Part shown: one piece after another, positions 38,050-47,924 of the stretch
Numbering within the stretch: position 1 is the first letter of the stretch
Layout of the letters: the number at the start of each line of letters is the position of its first letter
Origin: Geosiphon pyriformis
Lineage: Eukaryota; Glomeromycota; Glomeromycetes; Archaeosporales; Geosiphonaceae
DNA length: 64,000 nt
NCBI GenBank assembly: GCA_016748015.1
Contig: JAAOMT010000786.1
Span: 504,034 to 568,033 of the forward strand
Direction: 5' to 3'
Position numbers and translations under genes: made by a program
Notes under the pieces: model-generated
Told to the model about the DNA's origin: nothing
The model's database searches: none
What the model saw: the letters and a program-made list of their open reading frames with translations, nothing else

Positions 38050-39240
38050 ATTCTATTATATGACTAGTACATGGTAGTTATAGAGAGAAAAGTAAAGGAT
38101 CAAGTTCAGATTTTTGAGACAGAAACAACACTTTATGAATCAAAAAAGATTGGATTAGTCAATCTATACATACCAGCCAAAAACCACAGTCACATCAAAA
38201 TTTTCATTTACAACAACATAGAAAACATTATCAAGATACTAGAAGGAATTACTATTGAATACTTAACCACCAAAATTGAAGACCAATTACCAGACACTAT
38301 TCCAGACTTTTCACAATTGTGTTGATATGTAGATATCACATTCCAAACCATATACAGATGAGAAAAATGTTATTTGTTTCAACCAGAACAATTGAAACAA
38401 ATAAACATAGGAAACTTGGATCCACTACAATGTATGCAGCTCAAGATATTACTTAACAATTTCAATGACATCTTTGCCAGTGAAAACAAATTTGGCAGAA
38501 CTAACATCATCCAACATCAAATCAAGACTAGAGATGTGATGCCAATTAAACAAAGAATATACAGAGTACCATCAGCCAGCCATGAGATCATTTGTCAAGA
38601 AATCAATTAGATGCTTAACAATAGGCTAATTCAGTCATCAATAAGTCTATAGTCATTACCAGTGGTATTAATTCATAAAAAGAATGGAAAAATCTGCTTT
38701 TGTGTGGATTACCAAAAACTAAATGGAGTAACCAAAAGAGATAGCTATCCAACACCAAAGATCCAAGAGCTGTTTGACACTTTTGGAGGGAAAAAATGGT
38801 TTTTAACATTAGACTTAGAAGGAAACTTTGAATTTGAGGTTATGCCATTTGGCTTGATGAATGTTCCAGCTACTTTTCAGCAATTTATGGAAATTGTCTA
38901 TACTAGATTACTATAAAAATCAGTAGTCATATACTTGGATGACACCAATGTGTTCTCAAAAACATTTGATAATCATCTATATTATCTTCAACAAATATTT
39001 GAAAGACTCAAATAAACAGAATTAAAATTAAATGCAAACAAATACTTCTTTGGCAAAATGGGACTTAAGTTTTTGGGACATGTTGTGAGCAAAGACAGTA
39101 TTAAAACAGATCCAAATAAGATTGAGATTGTTAAAAACTTTCCAATACCAAATAATCTCACAAAATTAAGAACATTCTTGGAATTTGCTGAATACTACCA
39201 TTGCTTTATCAAAGACTTCTCCAAAATAGCTCAACTACTA
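38050..39240 (+). pseudogene. Reverse transcriptase, deleted and broken
   Basis: N-terminal segments: IFASENKFGRTNIIQHQI, then VVLIHKKNGKICFCVDYQKL, then MPFGLMNVPATFQQFM. Motif C YLDDTNVFS (38932-38943 codes YLDD) is intact. Motif A has lost about 20 residues: LTLDL (about 38805-38815) runs directly into GNFEFEVMPF. Downstream GLKFLGHVVSKDSIKTDPNK and FLEFAEYYHCFIKDFSKIA fit the RT thumb and connection. Stops interrupt at about 38323, 38608, 38650 and 38914. Confidence 0.85.
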
Positions 39241-39720
39241 TACCAACTCCAAACAAAAAACACTAAATATGAATGGGCAGAAACTCAACAAGAAGCTTTT
39301 GATACATTAAGAAGAAAACTTATTCAAGCCTCAGTGTTGATCTATCTGGATTATAGCAAACCATTCATAATCACAACTGATGTATTTGTTCAAGCATTGG
39401 GAGCAGTATTATTTCAGAAAAAACCAAACAGATGAGAACATCCAGTAGAAGTTTAAGTCCAGCAAAAAAAAAATTATAGAACTCTAGTACTGGAACACTT
39501 AGCTATCTATTAGACTGTTATCAAATGAAAAGAATATTTGAGTCAAAAGTTTGATGTGTACACTGATTATAAAGGATTGATTTCAATTAAGAAGCAAGAA
39601 TTTGGAGACAATTGCCATACCAGATAGAAAATAGAACTTTCACTATTTAATTATACAGTACATTACAAAAAAAAAAAAAAACAGAAATGCCAATAGATTG
39701 TTGCAAATGAGACAAATCTA
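39241..39720 (+). pseudogene. RNase H of the Ty3/Gypsy element, broken
   Basis: YEWAETQQEAFDTLRRKL then FIITTDVFVQALGAVLFQ (first catalytic Asp present), LEHLAIY, and FDVYTDYKGLISI (later Asp present). Stops lie at about 39433, 39456 and after. An A-run near 39667 disturbs the frame. Confidence 0.8.
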
Positions 39721-39939
39721 AAAACATTTCAACCCAAAAATATAACAAAAAATGAATATACAAAAATACCAATAACTCTAACATTATATAAATATCCAAT
39801 TGTTCAAAGAGAAATTATCTTAAAAGAAACAAAACAACATAAAACAGCAATCAAAATATTTTATCAACTATCAAAATATACTTTACTAAAAGAATAAAAG
39901 AAACCCAAATCAACCAACCAGAATAATCACAGAACCAAA

Positions 39940-41130
39940 GAAAGAGACAATATTATTCAACATGCACTCAGATCCAACAGCAGAACATTTTCATAAAGAA
40001 AAAACCATAGAAAAAACCAAAAAAAGATACTATTGGTCATTAATGTATCCAGACATCATTCAATATGTGCAAAGTTGTGATGCTTGTCAAAAAAGAGGTG
40101 GAACAAAACCCAGCAAACTGTTAAGACCAATTAAAGTAGAACAACCATTCAATCACATTAAAATTGACTTAGTTAGACCATTAACAATAACTAGCAGAGG
40201 CAACAGATATATTGCAATAGCCATGAATTATTTCACAAAATGGCCAGAAGCAAAAGCCATTCAAAAAGCAGATGCAAAATCTGTTGCTGAATTCATTCAT
40301 CAAGATTTGATCTGTCGACATAGATGTCTAAAAGAACTACTATCAAATCAGGGTACTTACTTTGTGAATAGAACATTGACAGAATTAAGTCAAAGATTTG
40401 GAATAAAAAGACCATTATTATCACCATATCATCCACAAACAAATGGGCTAGTTGAAAGGTTTAACAGAATATTGTGTGAAGTTATTGCCAAAATCAGCCA
40501 AAAAAACCAAAATAAATGAAATTTGATTATATCATCAGTATTATTTGCTTATTAGACAATGAAGTAAGACACTATACAAGCAACATCATTTGAATTAGTA
40601 TACAGTAGAACAGCAACACTACCAGTTAAGATAGAAATCAAGACATATTTAACAGAACCAATAACAGAAAAGACTTTTTAAAGAACATTGTTGAAAAAAA
40701 CATATAATTGAATGGAGACACTAGAAAACACATGGCAAAAAGCAACTAATAACATCCAAAAGTCACAAAAAAAACAAAAAAAAAGACATAATAACCAACT
40801 ACCAGAGAAACCAGTTGAATTTAAGATTGGAAACAAAGTACTTCTACATTGTACTAAAGTGGAAAAACAATGAAATAGAAAATTTGACCCCAAATAGAAC
40901 AGACCATTTCACATAGAAGAAATTCTTGGAAATAGAGCTTATAAATTAAGGTTGAACAACAAAATCTTAACCAAAGCAGCACATGGTGATTGACTGAAAC
41001 AATATTACCATATAGTATCATCATCTACCAGTAATATTCCACAATTAAGAGTACAGAGAATACTAGTCAAACCAGATGAGATTCCACAAGATCTAGAACC
41101 AATTATAATTATTAAACCAAACACATAAAA
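39940..41130 (+). pseudogene. Integrase, broken
   Basis: The HHCC zinc segment has His in MHSDPTAEHF and Cys in SCDACQKRGG. The core keeps the first Asp (IKIDLVRPL) and the Glu (GLVERFNR). The second Asp is Asn in LLSNQGTYFV (AAT at 40346-40348). The open frame runs 39962-40519. The C-terminal part continues with stops to about 41130 (FKIGNKVLLHC, RPFHIEEILGNRAYKLR), resembling the GPY/F-type integrase tail. No chromodomain seen. Confidence 0.85.
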
Positions 41131-41186
41131 TTAAACAACCAAGAAGTATATAAAAACACAGTATACGTGACAAAAGACAGCAGAAA

Positions 41187-41815
41187 ATGGAAATTACTAA
41201 CAGTATACACTCACTAGCACAACAACTTTTTCAACTGATCCAACAATAGAAAATGGAAATTACAATTAACCAACAAACTATCAAATATACAAACACCAGA
41301 AAAGAATTACAAGAGAAAATACAGAGAAAAACAGAAAACACTGTTAACAAAATAATTACAAAAGCAAAATTAACAATAGAAACACAACCAAAAGTCACCT
41401 AATATCAAGAGTTGACTATAAAAACTTGGAATTGATAGATACAACAATTTTCAAAAAACTTTTGTTACTTTTATCTGGGACAATACTTGAATATTCAGGG
41501 CTTGTACATGGATAAAACAAACCAATTATTTAATACAACAATACTACAACAACTGGAACAATTTATGGGGAAGAACAATTTGACTACACAAGTCAGAGCC
41601 ATTTATTGGCTACACACTGAATTTTAAGATTGACCAGAAACTTTACTCGATCCAGAAATGAACTCATTACTATTAATCAAATGGGAAAAATAACCAATGC
41701 TCAATTTAAAGAATTACAGAACAAGATAACACAAGTAATTCTTGAAAAAGAAATTCAAGAAATATTCAAAGATGGAAAATTAGAATTAGAAGATCTTGAT
41801 AGAGCTCAATATTAA
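41187..41815 (+). pseudogene. Unrecognised short 3' ORF after integrase
   Basis: Starts MEITNSIHSLAQQLFQLIQQ, then a charged Lys/Glu/Thr-rich stretch (TRKELQEKIQRKTENTVNKI) with coiled-coil character. It ends in FKDGKLELEDLDRAQY at 41813-41815, 14 bp before the right LTR. Stops and at least one frame change near 41625 break it. Ty3/Gypsy elements often have no ORF here. No family recognised. Confidence 0.5.
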
Positions 41816-41829
41816 AAAAGAGGAAATAA
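41814..41829 (+). other. Polypurine tract
   Basis: AAAAAAGAGGAAATAA immediately before the right LTR, in the expected place for priming of plus-strand cDNA synthesis. Confidence 0.75.
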
Positions 41830-42675
41830 TATTATTCATAAAATATAGGAAGTATATTAGCATATAAATTAGCCAATCAGAAGTAACTGTAGTAAATATG
41901 AAATTCCAGAATTCTTTTCAGAGAAATTGCAGGATTCCAAGAATTTTAAGATTTTTGTATAAGGAATTACAGGATTCCAGAATTCCAAAATTCTAGGATT
42001 CTTCTCAAAAGAATTGCAGGATTCCAAAAATTCCAGGATTCCTGGTGAAAAAAATTGAGGAATCTCAATTATGTATATATAGTGATAACATTAGAAATAG
42101 AAAAGACAGATTTCGGAGTTTAGATTTGATCTAAACAACCTTCTATTTACAAATATTAATAAATAATTATTCTTTATCTTAAATCTACTCTCCACTATCA
42201 ACACTTTATGTTGATAGTAATTAATACTTAAATACACTGGAACAATAGCTCTTGATCATGGCTATTAATAGAATACTAACTATTATTGCCTTGGTTTATT
42301 TCTTCTTTCTTATTTCTTTTATTTTTATTTTTATTTTTTTGTTATTATTTACTAATTGATTAAAAAATTAAGCACTAGAATACAGATGTCATAGAGACTA
42401 GTAAAAGATCTGTGAAACAAGAATAGAACACTCATACATTTGAGGATAGCTTACCAGAAGAATTACCGGCCACTACACTAAGAAAAAAATTCGATAGAAT
42501 TGTGATTTTAGGAGGCTACTGAAACAACAATTGAATTTCTGTCCATTATACAAAAAACTCCACAACAAAACCTTTAGATCAACAAAACTTTCAGATACTA
42601 ATGCCAAAACATCAATCAAGCACCAAGTTACAAGTTTGTTATTGGCTTAAAGACCTGAAATAATCACCTGTAATA
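41830..42675 (+). repeat. Right LTR of the Ty3/Gypsy element
   Basis: 846 bp, starting TATTATTCATAAAATATAGG, which differs from the left LTR start by C:G-to-T:A changes. The same TATA-like site occurs near 42067. Near 42575 it carries an extra 17-18 bp that duplicates neighbouring sequence (ATCAACAAAACTTTCAGAT) relative to the left LTR. Confidence 0.9.
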
Positions 42676-42679
42676 ATAT

Positions 42680-43604
42680 ACTTATTAGAATTAGTTTTAA
42701 TAAATATATTATTATTGTTATTATTTAAATAAATAAAAGATATTATTTATAATTAAATATTATAATTAATATAACTATTACAAAATCAATATAAAACCAA
42801 ATAAAACTAATGCTTTATTTTTTACAAAAAAAACAGAACTAAAATAATGTTTTAAAAAACATTAAAAGAAATAACTTTTTTTAGTATTTTAAAAGAGTTA
42901 ATTGTGTTAAATAAAAGAAAAAATAATGTTTTAATAATAGTTAAAAACTGGTTTGATTTTATATTACTTAAAAAAATATTTTAAATAAATATTATTTAGC
43001 TATTTTTATTTATAAAAAACTTTATAAATATTATAATTAATAAAAATAATATTAAAAATAGAAATTGCTATTATTTTATTTCTTAACTAAATATAGTTAT
43101 AAAAATAATATAATTTAAAAAAAATTTTATTTAAAAAATATATTTTAATTAATACAATTAATATATTATATATTAAAAACAAACTATAAATTTATAATAC
43201 ATAATAATTAATAATAAAAAAATTTAATGTTTTTTTTCTTATGCTTTAAATTTTTTAAAAAAAATAAAATTATTTTGAATTTTTAGATAAATATTTTAAA
43301 AGTAAAAATAATAAATATTGATAAATTAATAGTTTTTTTTACTAAATATAATTAATTATAATACTAAAAATAAAAATATTTTTTTCTGTTTATTTTTTTT
43401 ATTGTGTTAAAATTTGATTAAATTGTTTTATAATTGTTAAAAATAATTATTAATTTTTTAGCTATTAAAAAAAAAAGTTTATAAAAAAAATGTAAATAAT
43501 TAAAAAAATTTTTTTAATAAATAGTTTTATAAAAATTTTATTTTCTTAAAATTTCAGAAAATTATTAGATTAATATTTATTTTAAAAGTTAATTTTTTTT
43601 TTAT
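42680..43604. other. AT-rich spacer, nothing recognised
   Basis: AT-rich DNA after the Ty3/Gypsy right LTR. No gene or clear repeat. Confidence 0.75.
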
Positions 43605-43612
43605 TATTATGT

Positions 43613-43731
43613 TTAACGAATGAGGTCCAAATGCGACTTAAGACTATACATCATATAAATGATCTAAACTAGAAGCAAATCATGCTTTTTCTACATGTGA
43701 CCAGTCACTCAGGCCAATTAGAACAATACTA
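43613..43731 (-). repeat. LINE-type 3' tail of L4
   Basis: On the minus strand it begins at the stop TAG (43731-43729), contains CTGGTCACATGTAG, and ends GACCTCATTCGTTAAAC before AATAAAAAAAA-like sequence. Confidence 0.85.
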
Positions 43732-44922
43732 TGCATCTATCTTAACAGAGACAAAATCCCCTATACCTGAGAAAAACAAACAAGGTTTACGAAAGCCAAA
43801 ACCAACACCAAAAGCCTTAACAATACTCAACAACCTAATCACACCAGCTGAAAGCACCATAAGTAAACCAGAAACCAGGGCAAGAATGGAATCATCATAA
43901 GGAATAAGTCTATTCCTTTCCATAAAAGCTCAGTGTTTGGCATGGACCAGCCAAAATTCATCACAAAATGTGAAGCAAAACTTGCACACAAAACACACAA
44001 TATTCAAAGCCACAATCTTAGCATCTTTAAAGACTGAAAAGAATTCACGGTACCAATTATCAAAAACAAAACTCTTATACAAAGTAGTACTAATTGTAGC
44101 ATCAGAAAAACAAGAGACCAACAACTGTGAAACACATGAAGTAGATTGAGAGAGACCAAACCATGTTTCCCAAAAAGACACATGAAGATTCAACAATTGA
44201 GCACAACCAGCAGCATCAAAAGGACAAACGAAGACATGGTCCGAGAATTCTACATCATCACAGAACAAACACACTACACTGGGATAGCATCTATCATACA
44301 AACACTTATGCACAGCAACAGGAAGCTGATAATAGAGAGATTTTATAAAGTATGTCTGAAGGCTAGCAGTATGTACACTAGTAAAACCAGCAGCCAAGTG
44401 AGAATCAGGGTGCCAAACCAAAGAAGACTTAGACCAGTCAACACCATCATGCAAATCAGCTGCCAAGACCCAGGAACCAGAACCAATTTCTCAATGCACA
44501 CGAAGAATAGACCGAAACACATTATGAACAAAATACTTAGAATTTTCAGAAACCATATTGCTCCCAGTCCTCAAAAAACATTCACTGATCAAATGAGGCA
44601 AATGCCAAGTAAAGAGTGCCACATCCTTAACAAAATCATCTGTACACTCATTGCCTGAAATATCCAAATGACTCTTAACTTTAATCCAATTCACAGTTAA
44701 ATTTTTATGACAAATTACATTAGCAATATGATGACACTCTATTCAAAAACAATTCCTGAAGTCTGGACAAGCCAATAATGATTCCAACTTGTACACATCC
44801 AAAGCAACTTGGCTATCTGAGAACAAATCAACTGCACAAGAAGAAGGAACACACTTAAGAGCCAAAGCAATGGCCTGTAATTCAGACAAAATAGAAGAAA
44901 CCAAACCAGACACCTCAAGTTA
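43729..44922 (-). pseudogene. L4 partial ORF2 (RNase H and C-terminal zinc motif)
   Basis: Opens inside RNase H with SELQAIALALKC and SDSQVALDVY, then VKSHLDISGNECTD. The C-terminal zinc motif is CLFCDDVEFSDHVFVC near 44240-44290. The frame is broken at about 44490 (a stop before EIGSGSW), at about 44745 and at about 43936 (stop before AFMERNRL). It ends DFVSVKIDA. Confidence 0.82.
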
Positions 44923-44925
44923 ATT

Positions 44926-45984
44926 TAAATAAAATTATAGTGTTTAATATATTAATTTAATTGTATTTTTGGTAATAACTCTTTATAAACAAAACATAAT
45001 TTTTTGTCTTATTTGTTATGCTTTTTTGGATAATTATATTTTTTTATAGTAGTTATAATAATAGTGAATTAAGTTTTTTGAATTTTTGTTTAATATATTA
45101 TATACAATTATAAATATAAGTTTTTAACAGACTGAATATTATAGTTTTAATTTGTATTTTAATTATTTTTTTGTATAATTGCTATTATTTATTTAGATTT
45201 TTTCTTATTTATTTAAGTTTATATAAATAATAGTTTTGGTTTTTTATTATTAATTTATAAAAACTATAAAAATAGGTTTTTTTATATTTAAAAATAAGTT
45301 TTTAATTAGTATTAGGTTTTTAGAAATGGTTATAAATAGCTAAAATTTTTGTATAATAACTATTATAATAAAATAAAATTAAAAAATTTAACTTAAAAAA
45401 CAATATTTAAAAAAAAATTAAAAAACAAATTTTACATAAAATAGCTTTATATTGTTTTTAAACATTAAAATAAAAATAAATTAGTAAATAATTTATAATT
45501 AAAACTTTAAAGCTTTTTAATATGTTATTTTAAAAAATTTTTAAAAAAAAGCTTTTATTTAAAACCAAAAAAGAGTTTTTAAACTAATAAAAAACTGGGT
45601 TTTAACTATTTTATTTCAAAAAATAAAAGTTATTTTTTTGTTTTAATTATAAAATACAAAAAAAAATATAATTTTTATTAATAATATTATTTAATTATAA
45701 AAATGAAACTTATAAATAAATTTTAAACTATTTTGTTTTTTAAAAAATAATTACTAATTATTAAAAAAATTTTAAATAAATAATTTTTATTTTGGTGTTT
45801 AATATTTAATATAGTTATAAAAATCAAATTATAATTGTATTTAATCTTGGTTTTAAAAATAATATTAAGTTTTATGTCTAAAATATATTTAATTTTATAT
45901 ATATATATTAAAATTAAATTGGATTTTTTGCAATATTTTTTTAATTATTTTAATAAAAATTTTTGAAATTTGTTTGTTTATAAT
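44926..45984. other. AT-rich spacer, nothing recognised
   Basis: AT-rich DNA between L4 and L5. No reading frame or motif recognised. Confidence 0.75.
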
Positions 45985-46130
45985 AATGGAAAACTTTTTT
46001 TTCTCTTTTGTCCAAAATTCCCAAAAAAGAGTCAAAAGTTTTTTCAAAAGAAGTTTTTTTTACCATTTAGTATGATAAATCAAAACTGTTCTTCGATTAC
46101 AAGGCTACTGTTGGCTCTATTATTGCTGTT

Positions 46131-47924
46131 ATGAAAAAGACTGTTAAAGTTTCTGGTTCTGAGAGTGGTTTTAAGACAGTTGCATCAAAGAAAAAGAAGA
46201 AGGAAGGTGTGTTGGCAGAGGGTGTCAATAATAAAGGGGTTGCTGCTGAAGTTTCTGGTATTTGTTTATGAGATTCAGAAACTGGGGACACTACTGAGTC
46301 TGAGAGTATTAATATGGAAGAGGAGTGTCTGGTGGAAGAGACCAGCTTTGATTATGGTGAAGGTGGTGCTCTGGCTGGTGGAGATTATAATCAGATGTCC
46401 ATGAATTCAAAAGTTAAAACCAAAAAGGCATTGGGCAAGCCATTGGGAAAGATTGATTTCTCAAAAAATAGTAATGATGATGGTGTTCTCTCAGATGCTC
46501 CTCTTGAGCTCTCTCCTCCTATGAAAAATTTGGTCAATGTTCCAGTCAGAAAGTTATTTGTGTTGGATATTGGCTTGGATAAGGTGGCTGGCAAATCTTC
46601 TCAGGAAAAGCTTGTGGTGGTGAGGAAATTGTTTTTTGGAATCAATGGTTTTGGAGGGGCATCTATTCCCTCAAAATTCTCAGGAATTATCAGAGCAACA
46701 TTTACTTCCGAATCAAGTCTAATAAAAGCTACTGATAAGGCTGTGAATGCGAAGATCCTAGTGAACACCGATCTCAAGAAATCTTCTGGGCAGTCAGATC
46801 GGGCTGTGGTTATTAAAGAAATTCCAATTGGGACATTGGCTGAGACTGTGCGTGCTGCACTATCTGAGTTTGGAGTTATTAGGGCGATCAAGATGCAATT
46901 AATTAGGCTGTGGCAGAAGGCGGTGGTGGAATTTGAGCAATCAGATCAGGCTGATTTGGTTGCAGCTGAGTGGTCTATTCTAATTAGGAAAAATGCTGTA
47001 TGTGTGGCTAGAGCTGATTTAGACAAGGAAGCATGGGATGCAAGGGACCAACATAGGGCGCTGCTCTACACATTACCAATGGGAACTAATGCTCATGATA
47101 TTTGAGACTTTGTTAGATCTGTGGATGGAAAAACATGCATCATTGATCGTTATTCTGTTATGTATGCTCGGGCCAGATGCGCTGTTGTTTGCTTCAACTT
47201 TGCTGAATCATTGGATGCTGCTGTGGGAACCACGCCAGTACTTAGGAACACCAATCTCCACTGGTCTTGCCTCATTTCTGCTAAATGTGCCAAATGTGAG
47301 AAATTGGGTCACACATTATTGGGTTGTATGGTTGGTGGGAAATTTCCTTCTGGTAATTCACTGCGTAGGGTTTTCTCGGATACAGATAAAAGCAGGCTGG
47401 CAACCATCTATGCCAAACACTTGGCTCCAGTTGCCTGTCTGGTCTCTTTTGGTGGTCTCTCTTGGACAAAGGTTGCTCACAGGTCTTCTTCACTCTTCCT
47501 CTCTAGTCAGAATGTTTTGGTGAATAATGGCTCCTCTTCGGAGATGAAGTCACCCCTACTGGTTACGATGGAAGTCGACAATAGGTTTGCCACTCTTGAG
47601 CACAGTCTTGCCAGTCTCACAGAGCAAGTTAGTAAGCTGGCTATGAAGTTGGATGCACTTGGACCAATGATTCTCCAGCCTAGCTCTGAATGTCAGCCGT
47701 TGATGACCCCTTCATCACAGGATCAAGGGGCGGATGTAGTGATGAGTAAGGGTTTGGGTGCATCCACTGGTGATGGGAATGTCACGAGAGCAGTGTTTTT
47801 TGATATGTCTTCAGTGTCTAAGCTGGAGAACAGCATAAAGTGTCTAATGGAAATGGTTCTGGGCCTTTCAGCCAAAGTAGATAGTATTGGTGTGCGTTCG
47901 GTGTCTCTACCCCTTACTCAATGA
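46131..47924 (+). pseudogene. L5 ORF1, RRM/zinc-knuckle protein with two stops
   Basis: Starts MKKTVKVSGSESGF. A TGA lies at codon 47 (46269-46271) and another at 47103-47105, where L1 has TGG. A long frame can also begin at 46314 (MEEECLVEETSF). RRM-like module at about 46795-47020: AVVIKEIPIGTLAETVRAAL and LWQKAVVEFEQ. The second is at about 47050-47240 (RALLYTLPMGTNAHDI). Knuckle CAKCEKLGHTLLGC at about 47287-47328 keeps all four ligands. C-terminal coiled-coil-like segment from about 47570 (RFATLEHSLASLTEQVSKLA). ORF1 proteins coat element RNA and are needed for retrotransposition. Confidence 0.85.

Larger units (their letters stand above)
32756..42679 (+). mobile_element. Ty3/Gypsy LTR retrotransposon with dUTPase-like domain
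   Basis: Two similar LTRs at 32760-33587 and 41830-42675 bound the element, flanked by ATAT on both sides (32756-32759 and 42676-42679). A TGG-starting primer binding site follows the left LTR and a purine-rich tract precedes the right LTR. The order gag, protease, RT, RNase H, integrase defines Ty3/Gypsy. An unusual Cys-rich and dUTPase-like segment lies between protease and RT. All domains carry stops or lost catalytic residues. Confidence 0.93.
43605..44925 (-). mobile_element. LINE 3' fragment L4, 5'-truncated
   Basis: Only the last 1.3 kb of a LINE of the L1/L5 type, from inside RNase H to the tail. The upstream edge at about 44922 passes abruptly into AT-rich DNA. This is the usual result of incomplete target-primed reverse transcription. 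Confidence 0.85.

Noticed and set aside
41187-41815. 3' ORF of the Ty3/Gypsy element as an envelope gene
   Set aside because: No signal peptide, transmembrane segment or Cys pattern typical of envelope proteins is visible, so I only call it unrecognised.
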